Source of the DNA: JAJDXW01 sp965214795
GTDB taxonomy: Bacteria; Pseudomonadota; Gammaproteobacteria; HK1
Assembly (NCBI GenBank): GCA_965214795.1
Contig: OZ243976.1
Location: 248,001 to 312,000 of the forward strand
Length of the DNA: 64,000 nucleotides
Direction: 5' to 3'
This document shows positions 18,071 through 26,077 of the stretch, piece after piece. Both the position numbers and the translations under genes were made by a program. The notes below the pieces were generated by a model that saw only the letters and a list, made by a program, of their open reading frames with translations, was not told where the DNA came from and searched no databases. Numbering within the stretch: the stretch's first letter is position 1; every line of letters starts with the position of its first letter.

Positions 18071-18171
18071 GAAGAGAACGCACCAACCCCGCGCCGACCG
18101 AAGCGCGAGGGCATCGGGGGCGCTGGCCATCGTGTGTTCCGTGGTTGCGGCGGACGGTGCGGGGCGGTGAG

Positions 18172-18462
18172 TCAGTCGGCCGCGGCGCTTCGTTCGTCGA
18201 GACGCCCTTCGACGTGCGACTGGCGTTCGGCGAGCCGCTGCATTTCGGCGCGGAAGTCCGCCATCGCGGACCGCCATTCCGCGATCGCGCGGTCGAACCG
18301 GTCCTCGACTGCACGCCGGTCCGCATCGTGCTGCGCATCGGCCGCGCGCCGATCCGCATCGATCCGTGCCGTGGACCGCGTGATGAGCATGGCGAGCGCG
18401 ACTCCAACCGTGACCCCGGTGCCGATGATGGTGCCGATGATAGTGCTGGTGTCGCCTTCCAT
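18172..18462 (-). CDS. small membrane coiled-coil protein, tandem copy A
   Basis: A 96-residue protein: one N-terminal membrane helix (IIGTIIGTGVTVGVALAMLI), then a charged coil with two imperfect DADRRAxxxxHDADRRAVE units, ending in FRAEMQRLAERQSHVEGRLD. The same ending appears in the proteins at 18736 and 58696 with only one or two changes. The membrane helix and charged cytoplasmic or periplasmic coil suggest a scaffold or phage-type accessory protein, but no function is known. The ATG at 18462 aligns with the start of tandem copy B. Confidence 0.65.
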   Translation of the reverse strand: MEGDTSTIIGTIIGTGVTVGVALAMLITRSTARIDADRRAADAQHDADRRAVEDRFDRAIAEWRSAMADFRAEMQRLAERQSHVEGRLDERSAAAD

Positions 18463-18735
18463 GCGGCGAACCGTAGCACGCCTTTACATCGGCTATACCG
18501 AGGGTGTCGGCGGGCGGTGGCGGCGAGGGCGGGTCCGTGCTCCGCCGTAGTGCCGTCTCACGTGCCGCCTGTCGTGCCCGGAGACGTGCCGGGCAGGGGT
18601 AGCTTGACTCCCGAACGCTCGCCCGTGGCCGCGTGGCGCGGCCTGGGGGGCGCAACCCCGCGCCGATCGAAGCGCGAGCGCGTCGGGGCCGCTGGCCGTC
18701 GTGTGTTCCGTGGTTGTGGCGGACGGTGCGGTGAG

Positions 18736-18981
18736 TCAGTCGGCGGCGGAGCGTCGTTCGTCGAGACGCCCTTCGACGTGCGACTGGCGTTCGGCGAGCC
18801 GCAGCATCTCGGCGCGGAAGTCCGCCATCGCGGCCCGGAACTCGCGCATCTCGGCATCGATCCGCGTGGTGTCGCCCTTGATGAGCCGGGCGAGCGCGAG
18901 CCCGACCACCACCACGGAGCCGATCACGGTGACCACGGCGCCCCCGACGGTGGCGAAGAAGGTGAGGGTGTCGACGTCCAT
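18736..18981 (-). CDS. small membrane coiled-coil protein, tandem copy B
   Basis: An 81-residue paralogue of the preceding gene within the second tandem unit. It has one membrane helix (VGGAVVTVIGSVVVVGLALA), a shorter coil (RIDAEMREFRAAMADFRAEM) and the shared end LRLAERQSHVEGRLDERR. The start at 18981 was chosen by alignment with copy A. An in-frame ATG four codons upstream corresponds to ACG in copy A and is less likely. Confidence 0.65.
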   Translation of the reverse strand: MDVDTLTFFATVGGAVVTVIGSVVVVGLALARLIKGDTTRIDAEMREFRAAMADFRAEMLRLAERQSHVEGRLDERRSAAD

Positions 18982-19299
18982 GCCCGGAACCATAGCACGC
19001 CTTTACATCGGCTATACCGAGGGTGTCGGTGGGCGGTGGCGGCGAGGGCGGATGCGTGCTCCGCCGTAGTGCCGTCTCACGTGCCGCCTGTCGTGCCCGG
19101 AGCCGTGCCGGGCAGGGGTCCGCCCGGTGCCCGAACGCTCGCTCCCGGCCGCGTGGCGCAGCCTGGGGGCGCGATCCCGCGCCGATCGAAGCGCACGTAC
19201 CCGCACGGATGCCGCCCCTGTCGCGCGGGCGTTCTCCATGCGATATCATCGCGGCATCGCATGGTTAGGCATGGCCCGGCTGGTCCTGCCCTGTCCCCA

Positions 19300-19897
19300 C
19301 TATTCGTGCTGGACAATACCTTCTGCTTCCTGTCGTCGCTCGGCGATGCGGTAGCCGAGGGTGGCGAGGGAGGGCGCTCGTATCCGCGCCACAGGAGCTG
19401 TTGTCCGGGCGGGGGGTCGTGTTTGCGATTCTGGTAGCCGCCGAGGATGGCGACGAGGAGCACTGCACCGGAGAGGTTCGATGGGGCGGGCAGCGCGCTC
19501 TGGGCGGCATAATCGTTGAGGAAGCGCAACTCCACGTCGCTGAACAGGAGTTCGGCGTCGCATTCGGGCACTTCGCGTCCGAGCAGGGTCATGAGCATCA
19601 GGCGCCACGCGATGACCGCTTGGATGGTGATGGCGCGTTGCAGCCGCTCGGCGGTGCGGAAGGCGAGATATTCGGCGCGGCACCCGGACTTGAGCACCCG
19701 GAAGAAGTCCTCCACGCGCCAGCGCCGCAAGTAGTATCCGATGAGTTCGACTGCGCGGTCGAAGTGGTCGATGTCGAGGCTGGTGAGCAGGAACCACTCG
19801 ATCGCCTGCTCGCCTTCGGGCGGTGCGCACTCGCGCACATGGACCGCCGAGACCGTCACCGGCTCGGCGCCTTTGATAGTGGCCGGCAGGGTGGAGT
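19300..19897 (-). pseudogene. Tn5-like transposase, C-terminal segment
   Basis: This segment encodes the end of the transposase: AVHVRECAPPEGEQAIEWFL, then ELIGYYLRRWRVEDFFRVLK, which holds the catalytic Glu of the DDE triad in the YxxRWRVE context of IS4/Tn5 enzymes, then SGAVLLVAILGGYQNRKHD-type end residues. About 45 residues before the end a five-base insertion (near 19371-19378) shifts the frame between LLWRGYER and LATLGYRIAERR. The stop codon (19300-19302) touches the terminal inverted repeat. Confidence 0.8.
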
Positions 19898-21299
19898 TGC
19901 CCCGGTTTAGTGGACACCTGAACATTGTGCGCAGGAGGTGTCTACATGTCGAAAACCCATTCGCCTTACGCGCCGGAGTACCGGCGCCAGATGGTTGAGC
20001 TGGTCCGAGCGGGTCGCACGCCCGGGGAGCTCGCTCGTGAGTTCGAGTGTTCCGCGCAGGCGATCCGCAACTGGGTTCGTCAGACGGATCGCGACGAGGG
20101 CCTTCGTGAAGACGGTCTGACGACGGTCGAGCGTGAGGAGTTGCGGCGGCTTCGTCGGGAGAATCGTCAGCTTCGCGAAGAGCGCGAGATCCTAAAAAAA
20201 GCCGCGGCCTGGTTCGCTCGGGAGAGCGGTTCGATTCCGGGGAGGTCTTCGAGCTCATGAGGGCGAACCAGGCCCATCATCGGGTGGCCACGATGTGCCG
20301 GGTGCTGGGCGTCTCCCCCAGCGGGTACTACGCGTGGCGCGGTCGCGGGCGTTCTGCTCGTGCGAAGCGTGACGAGGAGTTGCGGGGCACGATCCGGACC
20401 ATTCACCGGGATTCTCGTGGCACCTACGGGGCGCCTCGGGTGCACGCCGAGCTGGCCGCCAAGGGGTGGCGTGTGGGCCGCAAGCGGGTCGCTCGGCTGA
20501 TGCGCAAGGCAGGCTGGGCGGGAGTGAGCCGGCGCCGCGGTACGCGCACTACGCGCGCGGAGCCGGGCCAGCGTGCGGCCCCGGACCGGGTGCAACGTCA
20601 GTTCCGGGCCGACGCGCCGAACCGGCTGTGGGTCGCCGACGTGACCTATGTGCCGACCCGAGCGGGGTTCGTGTACCTGGCCATCGTGCTCGACGTGTTC
20701 AGCCGCAAGGTGGTGGGGTGGTCGATCGCCAATCATCTTCGCACCGAACTGGTGCTCGCGGCGCTGAACATGGCCCTGGCACAGCGCCGGCTCCAAGGCG
20801 AGGTCGTGCATCATTCCGACAAGGGGTCGCAGTACACCTCGCTCGCCTTCGGCAAACGGTGCCGGGAGATGGGGGTGGTGACCTCGACCGGCTCGGCTGG
20901 TGACTGCTTCGATAACGCGATGGCCGAGAGCTTCTTCGCCACCCTCGAATGCGAGCTCCTGCTCCGGCGCGAGTTTCCAACTCAAGTCCAGGCGCGCATG
21001 GCCCTCTTCGAGTTCATCGAGGGCTGGTACAACACACACCGTCGGCACTCCGCCCTGGGTTACCTCAGCCCGAATGACTTCGAGCGCGCCGCCGCGAAGG
21101 CCGCCAGTGGTGCGACCGGCAACGATGAGCGTCTCGATCGAACCGACCGCGAAGCCTTCCCCAACGGCGAGCCGGGGATCCCGAACCACCCTCTGAGGGA
21201 ACCCTCAACTCCCGTCTGCGGTAAGATTCTCCTTCCACCGGCCTTCGCCCACCCCCATGCAGGAGGCGAAAGCCCTCAACCGTCCACTGAAACGGGGTA
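19898..21299 (+). mobile_element. IS3-family insertion sequence
   Basis: A 1402-bp element with imperfect terminal repeats, TGCCCCGGTTTAGTGGAC at the left and the complement of TACCCCGTTTCAGTGGAC at the right, carrying two overlapping genes in the classic orfA/orfB layout. It is inserted in the transposase gene of the outer element between its second Asp region and its Glu region. The genes are intact, so it is the youngest or best preserved layer. A solo copy of its right end lies at 45377-45442. Confidence 0.88.
19946..20260 (+). CDS. IS3-family transposase OrfA
   Basis: A 104-residue DNA-binding protein starting at MSKTHSPYAPEYRRQMVELV. It has the helix-turn-helix (PGELAREFECSAQAIRNWV) followed by a leucine-zipper-like coil (LRRLRRENRQLREEREILKK), both standard for OrfA. 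AGGAGG lies about eight bases before the ATG at 19946. Its stop overlaps the OrfB start by four bases (ATGA), suggesting translational coupling or a frameshift fusion as in other IS3 elements. Confidence 0.9.
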   Translation: MSKTHSPYAPEYRRQMVELVRAGRTPGELAREFECSAQAIRNWVRQTDRDEGLREDGLTTVEREELRRLRRENRQLREEREILKKAAAWFARESGSIPGRSSSS

Positions 21300-21300
21300 G
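20257..21300 (+). CDS. IS3-family transposase OrfB (DDE integrase)
   Basis: A 347-residue integrase-type transposase. An N-terminal HTH_21 region (RDSRGTYGAPRVHAELAAKG) precedes the catalytic core: NRLWVADVTYV (first Asp), VHHSDKGSQYTS (second Asp) and FDNAMAESFFATLECE (Glu), with D-35-E spacing. THRRHSALGYLSPNDFE is the usual end. The protein then runs on some 50 residues to a stop within the right terminal repeat, longer than most relatives, which suggests loss of the native stop. All catalytic residues are present. Confidence 0.92.
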   Translation: MRANQAHHRVATMCRVLGVSPSGYYAWRGRGRSARAKRDEELRGTIRTIHRDSRGTYGAPRVHAELAAKGWRVGRKRVARLMRKAGWAGVSRRRGTRTTRAEPGQRAAPDRVQRQFRADAPNRLWVADVTYVPTRAGFVYLAIVLDVFSRKVVGWSIANHLRTELVLAALNMALAQRRLQGEVVHHSDKGSQYTSLAFGKRCREMGVVTSTGSAGDCFDNAMAESFFATLECELLLRREFPTQVQARMALFEFIEGWYNTHRRHSALGYLSPNDFERAAAKAASGATGNDERLDRTDREAFPNGEPGIPNHPLREPSTPVCGKILLPPAFAHPHAGGESPQPSTETG

Positions 21301-22403
21301 CCCCAGGGTCAGGGTGCGATAATGGACTTCCGCGCGCGCCACGCGCGCACTGCGTGCGGGGCGGGGCTGCTTGCGGCTGGCCTTGGGCCGCTTGGTCTGG
21401 CGCGCGACCTCGATCTCGACGTGTCCGGCGGCCGGGGCGTTGCGCAGCGTCGCGAACAGCTTCGCGCCGCCCTGGTCAAGACGCCGGTCATGCTTGGCAC
21501 GCACCAGCACATCGACCCGGGCGTTGCGGCGCTGTGCATCAAAGATCTCGAAGCAGTCCGCCTCCCGGTCCATGACGCTGACGACGCGGGTGTTGCGGGG
21601 GAGCTGCGAGGCGGCCTGGCCACGTCGTGCAAGCCGTCGAGCCAGCGTTGGGTCTTGTCCGCCGAGCCGCCCGTGCCTGGCTCGGTGTCCTGGTTGGCCG
21701 ATAGTGCCTGGTTGGGGTCTTGCTCGCCGGACGCCTCGCCCCCCGGCGGCTCATCGAACTGGCAGCGCAGCACCCCCAGGGGCAGCCCCGTGGCGTTCAC
21801 CGCAAGCGTCAGATGCAGGTGCAGCCCCCGGGTCTTGGCCGAGGTCTGATTGCGTCCGATGATGCTCAGACCCTCGCGGCCCGGGCGCGTCGCGAAGCGC
21901 AGGTCCGTCCCGTCCTGGATGCACAGCACCGTGTCGTGCGCACCCATGCGCTCGACGGTGCGTGCGCGATGCGGCGCCACGATGTTCGCCGGCGTGACCT
22001 GCGACTCATCCGGATGGTCAATCAAGCGGTAGTAGCCTTTGACCGCCGCGCGGTCCACGGCGCCAGTGAATGCACGGCCCGGACACCGAGCGAGCAACGC
22101 GGCGCTGTGAACCAGTCGTGCAGACAGGCGTTTGTCTCCCAATGGGGCGCCTCCCAGCTCGTTCGCCGCCCATTGTGCCGTGTCGAGGCCTTCGCCGGGA
22201 CGCAGCGCCGCCGGCGCATCGAGCGGTGCCACGCCCAGACAGCGCCGCCAGTGCGAGGCCAGCTCGTAGAGGTACACCGATTTCACCGTGCGGGCCCCGT
22301 CATGGGCGCGGTCGCATCGTCCACGCCCTGCGGTGTGGCCGACGCAGACGAAATTCGCCGCCTGGAAGCTGACGCCGGCGTGCTCGGGCTCGACGAAGGT
22401 CTC
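21300..22403 (-). pseudogene. Tn5-like transposase, central segment
   Basis: This part holds the end of the DruA-like domain (ETFVEPEHAGVSFQAANFVC) and the start of the Tn5-type catalytic region: QWAANELGGAPLGDKRLSAR, VLCIQDGTDLRF (first catalytic Asp), then in a shifted frame VSVMDREADCFEIFDAQRR (second catalytic Asp). The frame shift lies near 21605-21615, just before the second Asp. The segment is bounded by the IS3 element on one side and the recombinase cassette on the other. Confidence 0.8.
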
Positions 22404-22426
22404 CACAAGGGTCACACATTGCTATA

Positions 22427-22870
22427 CATGAAGGCACGCCACCGCCGGAGGGTCTGGAGCCGGTCACGATTTGCCGTCCCAGGCACCCGTACAACGGTGC
22501 GCCGGTCACAGTCATCGGCTTGCGCAATGCGGGCATCCGCGGTCCGAAGGCGAAGCTGCGGTTGCCCGACGGCACGGTGTGCTGGCTGCCGCTGTCGTGG
22601 ACCAGCTTGGGCGCGGCGCCGGCTGACGGGTCTGGGCTGGCTGGTGCATTGTCCGATTTTGTCGCACTGCGTAATCTTCTCGCCATTCTCGAGGAGCGAT
22701 GCGGAGCGGTGGATGGCGCAACAGCAACGGGAACTGCCGCTGCTGACGGTGCTGGCGTGGGAGGAACGGTGGGAGCGCTGGTACGCGGTGCCGCCGGACA
22801 GCCGCCAGCGTCTGGTGCGGGAGCTGGCGCGTGTGATGGTCCGGCTGGCGGACGCGGAGAGTCGCAATGA
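22427..22870 (+). CDS. DUF5372-like recombinase-associated protein
   Basis: The frame encodes TICRPRHPYNGAPVTVIGLR and RLPDGTVCWLPLSWTS, a small beta-rich domain like the DUF5372 proteins found just before serine recombinases in similar cassettes (RHPY..G..F.V, then LP..WTD). SDFVALRNLLAILEE follows. No ATG fits the domain start; ATT/ATA codons near 22418-22426 are possible, so the 5' boundary is uncertain. The tail past about residue 95 overlaps the next gene and has low-complexity composition. The stop overlaps the recombinase start (ATGA at 22867-22870). The function is unknown. Confidence 0.5.
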   Translation, partial: HEGTPPPEGLEPVTICRPRHPYNGAPVTVIGLRNAGIRGPKAKLRLPDGTVCWLPLSWTSLGAAPADGSGLAGALSDFVALRNLLAILEERCGAVDGATATGTAAADGAGVGGTVGALVRGAAGQPPASGAGAGACDGPAGGRGESQ

Positions 22871-22901
22871 GCACGACGAAGATTACGACCCGGCATCTTG
22901 A
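22713..22901 (+). CDS. small protein between DUF5372-like gene and recombinase
   Basis: A 62-residue protein, MAQQQRELPLLTVLAWEERW, then PPDSRQRLVRELARVMVRLA and an acidic tail. It is predicted helical and lies in a third frame overlapping both neighbours. GGAG lies about ten bases before the ATG. Short helical proteins in this position occur in comparable recombinase cassettes, but no role is established. Confidence 0.5.
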   Translation: MAQQQRELPLLTVLAWEERWERWYAVPPDSRQRLVRELARVMVRLADAESRNEHDEDYDPAS

Positions 22902-25053
22902 GCGCCAGGCGGTCGTGTATGTGCGGCAATCGACGCCGGGTCAGGTGCGCAATCATCGTGAATCGACGGCGCGCCAGTACGCTCTGAGGGAGCGGGCCCG
23001 GGAGTTCGGCTGGCCTGAGACCCGGATCAGGACGATCGACGCTGACCTTGGCCACAGTGCCGGCGCGCATGCGAAGGGCGCGCGCACGGGCTTTGACGAG
23101 CTGTGCCGCCTGCTCGCCCGGGATCAGGTCGGGGGCGTGTTCGGGCTCGAGATATCGCGCTTGGCGAGGAACACCGTGGAGTGGTTTCAGCTCCTCGACC
23201 TGTGTCGCACGCACGATGTGGCGCTCATCGAGGACAGCCAAGTGTATTTGCCGAACAGCGACGATGACAGCCTCATTCTGGGCATCCGAGGGACGATGTC
23301 GGCCTCGGAGCTGTCGGTGCTGCGGGCACGGATGGAAGGTGGACGGCGCAACAAGGCATTGCGCGGGGCGCTGTACTGGCGCGTGGCGGGCGGCTTTGTG
23401 CGCGAAGGGGATACCATCCGCAAGGATCCGGACCAGCGCGTGCAGGCATCGATCGGTGCGGTGTTCACTGCTTTCCGGGAGGCGGGAACGGCGCGCCAAG
23501 CGGCGGTGGTGTTGCGCGACCGGGAGATCAGCGTGCCGGTGCGAGACCACTCCAGCGGTGCGTTGCTGTGGCGGCCGGCCTCGTATAGTCGGACGCTGCG
23601 GATTCTGAAGAACCCGGCCATGGGCGGCGCCTATGCGTACGGGCTGCGTCGCGGGCGCAGACGTGACACGCCGTTGCTCGCGGTGCACGAGCAGTGGGAG
23701 GTGCTGCTGCCCGAACGCCATGAAGGCTATGTAGAGTGGCAGGAATGGCTCGAGATCCAGGAACAACTGGCGAGCAACCATTCTTGTCGCGACGGCAGCC
23801 GGGGGCCTGCGCGAGAAGGTCCCGCGGTGCTGCAAGGATTGGTGGTGTGCGGTCATTGCGGCTACGGCATGGCGGTCGATTACAACGCGAGGGGGTGGAG
23901 CTATGTGTGCGGCGTCGTCGACCCCACGAGCCACCAGAGACGAGGTTGCTGTTCGATGGGCGGCAAGCGCCTCGACCGCGAGGTGGTGCGCCTGTTCCTG
24001 GAGCTGGCGACGCCGGGTGGTGCGCAGGCGGCGGTGCAAGCGGCGGCTGACGTGGCCGAGCGCGCGGATGCGGACCTGCGCCGCTGGGAGCAGGCGGTGG
24101 AGCATTGCCGCTACCAGGCCGGGCTCGCGGAGCGCCGCTACCGGCAGGTCGATCCGGACAACAGGCTGATCGCGGCGACACTGGAGCGCGAATGGGAAGC
24201 AGCGCTGGTGGCGCTTCAGCAGGCCGAGCAGGCGCTCACGACCGCGCGTGCCGAACAACCGCCACCCCCGGCGCCGGAGATGTTCGCCGAGCTCGGCTCA
24301 TCGCTCGAGCGAGTATGGGACGGGCCGACGACCTCGAACTGCGACCGCAAGCGGTTGCTCGGCTGCCTCGTGGAGCAGGTGACGATCGAGCACCACAAAG
24401 AGGCGGGAGAGTTCGCCGTCACCGTGCACTGGCGAGGTGGGCGTGTCGACGACCTGACGTTTGCAAAGATCGTCCCCATCGTGCAGCCCAAACGCACCGA
24501 CGAGAGCACCCTGGACCTGGTTCGCAACCTGTGCGCTCATTACAACGACACAACGGTGGCGATCCTTCTCAACAAGCAGGGACGGCGCACCGCCCACGAT
24601 CTGCCGTTCACCAAGGATCTGGTCTACAACCTGCGCCGGTACCATGACATTCCCGCCCATGTGCCCCCGACCGAACCCGGCGATGGGGGAGCGCTCAGGG
24701 TCGCCGATGCCGCCCGCGAGCTCGCAGTGACCGAGACAACGCTGTACCGCTGGGTCCACGCAGGACTCGTGCCGGTCATCAATCCGGGCGTCGACGGGGC
24801 ACCGTTGAGGGTGAAGATGACGGACGCACTTCGCGCGCGTTTCCGTGCGCAGCCGCCGGAAGGATTCGTGCCAGTGCGGGTCGCGATGCAACGCCTCGGG
24901 GTGAGCCGACAGACGATTTGGAACCGCGTCAGGACAGGTGCCCTCGCTTCATGCCACGTCACGCATGGCAGCAAGCGCGGCCTCTATGTGGAGATGGCGC
25001 ATGAGGATACGCTTGCGTTGTTCAACGCACCGTGTGCACAGCCACAGGGATGA
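22867..25053 (+). CDS. large serine recombinase
   Basis: A 728-residue site-specific recombinase. The resolvase-type catalytic domain (about 10-160) has AVVYVRQSTPGQVRNHREST with the nucleophilic Ser and adjacent Arg, and GLEISRLARNTVEWFQLLDL with the conserved Arg. A recombinase domain (about 170-270) is followed by a zinc ribbon (VVCGHCGYGM, then a CC pair near residue 358), a coiled coil (about 385-455), and two C-terminal helix-turn-helix units (RVADAARELAVTETTLYRWV and VAMQRLGVSRQTIWNRV). All expected catalytic residues are present and the frame is uninterrupted, so it may be active. Confidence 0.92.
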   Translation: MSTTKITTRHLERQAVVYVRQSTPGQVRNHRESTARQYALRERAREFGWPETRIRTIDADLGHSAGAHAKGARTGFDELCRLLARDQVGGVFGLEISRLARNTVEWFQLLDLCRTHDVALIEDSQVYLPNSDDDSLILGIRGTMSASELSVLRARMEGGRRNKALRGALYWRVAGGFVREGDTIRKDPDQRVQASIGAVFTAFREAGTARQAAVVLRDREISVPVRDHSSGALLWRPASYSRTLRILKNPAMGGAYAYGLRRGRRRDTPLLAVHEQWEVLLPERHEGYVEWQEWLEIQEQLASNHSCRDGSRGPAREGPAVLQGLVVCGHCGYGMAVDYNARGWSYVCGVVDPTSHQRRGCCSMGGKRLDREVVRLFLELATPGGAQAAVQAAADVAERADADLRRWEQAVEHCRYQAGLAERRYRQVDPDNRLIAATLEREWEAALVALQQAEQALTTARAEQPPPPAPEMFAELGSSLERVWDGPTTSNCDRKRLLGCLVEQVTIEHHKEAGEFAVTVHWRGGRVDDLTFAKIVPIVQPKRTDESTLDLVRNLCAHYNDTTVAILLNKQGRRTAHDLPFTKDLVYNLRRYHDIPAHVPPTEPGDGGALRVADAARELAVTETTLYRWVHAGLVPVINPGVDGAPLRVKMTDALRARFRAQPPEGFVPVRVAMQRLGVSRQTIWNRVRTGALASCHVTHGSKRGLYVEMAHEDTLALFNAPCAQPQG

Positions 25054-25169
25054 GCGGAAAGGGTCAACGTGCCGTCCCGACGACACACCGCAGCATTGCC
25101 CGAGGGCGTCAAACGTCATGCACAGGCAGCCTCAAGCCCATCTCACACGATGTAAAGGCGTGGGCAGGA

Positions 25170-25200
25170 AAAATCCGAATTTCGGCAAGCGCCGGATTTT
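25170..25200 (+). terminator. possible terminator of recombinase transcript
   Basis: AAAATCCG (25170-25177) and CGGATTTT (25193-25200) form an 8-bp stem with a 15-base loop and end in T residues, about 115 bp past the recombinase stop. Confidence 0.5.
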
Positions 25201-25214
25201 CATCACTTTGTTCA

Positions 25215-25229
25215 GGAACCCAGGGTTCC
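25215..25229. repeat. palindrome near right junction of recombinase cassette
   Basis: GGAACCC-A-GGGTTCC is a perfect 15-base palindrome about 35 bp inside the right boundary of the cassette. It may be part of the attachment site recognised by the recombinase, though no matching copy was found at the left junction. Confidence 0.4.
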
Positions 25230-25260
25230 GCAGTATGGAGTAGCAGTACAATGCCAAAGC

Positions 25261-25950
25261 TTCCACCAGCCACGGGCGGTAACCGTAGCTGGTCTGGAAG
25301 TCTGCCCCGACCCGGCGCAGCACCCGCCCCAACACATGGCTGGCCAGATGCCGGCAACGCACCGCGGGGCGGATGAGGAATCGGCTCAGGCACACCACCC
25401 GGTGCAGATGCGCGGTGCGTTGCCCGTCGCTCCACCCCATCCAGGTATCGCGCGCGCGAAGATGCAGCGCCGAGGCGGACCATCCGACCGCCCCCAGCCA
25501 CCCATGGGCCGACCCGACGAGATAGCGGATCTGGCAGCCGACGAAGGTGGTGGTGCCTTGCGGATGCTCGGTGGCGAGCAGTGTGTTCCACACCCGGCGC
25601 TGTGCCTCGTCCTGGACCCTGACCAGGGTCAGCCCTTCGACATCGCGCACCTCGCCCGGCACACCCACCGGTGCGGGCACCGGCGCATCGAGGCAGCGCG
25701 GCGAGGGCCGATGCACATGGGGACGGGGCGCAGGCAGTGCAATGTGTCGCTGCGTCTCCAGCACCGAGAGCGCTTTGAGGCACCCGGTGAGCTGAGCCGA
25801 CCCGCGGGCATTGATGAATCGGAACTGCGCGCAGACCTCGCGTGCGAGGGCGGCGCGGCTCCGGCAAGGGCTCTGTGCCACAATGCGCTCAAGGCGTGCC
25901 CGGGCCTCGGGGGCGCGCAGCGTCTGGAGGATCCGGTTCTGGAGCTGCAT
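25261..25950 (-). pseudogene. DruA-like (DUF4338) N-terminal segment of transposase
   Basis: The first 230 codons of the outer element's transposase. EVRDVEGLTLVRVQDEAQRR and TTTFVGCQIRYLVGSAHGWL, then SRFLIRPAVRCRHLASHVLG and DFQTSYGYRPWLVE, are the conserved blocks of the DUF4338/DruA-like domain, which occurs at the front of some Tn5-type transposases as well as in Druantia defence loci. The ATG is at 25950, 60 bp inside the terminal repeat. The domain continues at 22403, so it is physically split by the recombinase cassette. Confidence 0.8.
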
Positions 25951-26077
25951 GTCGTGGATCGAACACCACGACGGTCTGTTTGTTCAGCCCCACTTGTGGG
26001 GACAGGGCAGGGCTAGCGACCTGAAGCTCCAGGACCTGTATGCTGGCCCGGATCGCCGTTCCGCCTCGTTCACTTCC

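Larger units (their letters stand above)
18085..19172. repeat. tandem duplication of a small-gene unit (569 and 519 bp)
   Basis: Unit A (18085-18653) and unit B (18654-19172) align along their length, including the flank CCTTTACATCGGCTATACCG and the GTGCCGTCTCACGTGCCGCC block. A third unit begins but stops within about 30 bp (from 19173). The 50-bp length difference is due mainly to a longer coil in the gene of unit A. Each unit carries one small coiled-coil gene on the minus strand. Confidence 0.85.
22402..25263 (+). mobile_element. serine-recombinase cassette inserted in the transposase gene
   Basis: A 2.86 kb insertion carrying three overlapping genes ending in a large serine recombinase. 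It splits the DruA-like coding sequence between a Leu-Val-Glu codon run on each side. On the minus strand both junctions contain GTGGA, compatible with the very short shared core used by large serine recombinases. Two palindromic structures (25170-25200 and 25215-25229) lie in its right tail. The boundaries are inferred from where the host gene's homology stops and resumes. Confidence 0.7.
19285..26011 (-). mobile_element. IS4/Tn5-like element with DruA-type domain, interrupted twice
   Basis: Both boundaries carry the same 16-bp terminal inverted repeat: CCTGCCCTGTCCCCAC at 19285-19300 and its exact complement at 25996-26011. Between them one minus-strand transposase gene is readable in three segments (25950-25261, 22403-21300, 19897-19300). 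It is interrupted by a serine-recombinase cassette and by an IS3 element. Removing both insertions leaves an element of about 2.4 kb. No convincing target duplication was seen at its ends. The transposase also has frameshifts, so the element is dead unless helped in trans. Confidence 0.82.

Noticed and set aside
19077..20258. Single continuous 393-codon minus-strand gene spanning the IS3 left end
   Set aside because: Only the middle part is transposase; the first portion is read through the IS3 OrfA region backwards.
22520..22866. Independent function for the second half of the DUF5372-like frame
   Set aside because: Past about 22700 the translation is Ala/Gly-rich and overlaps a better frame; only the first part is supported.
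25132..25950. Druantia anti-phage system (DruA)
   Set aside because: The DruA-like domain is the front of a Tn5-type transposase bounded by terminal inverted repeats. No druB-E-like large helicase gene is present.
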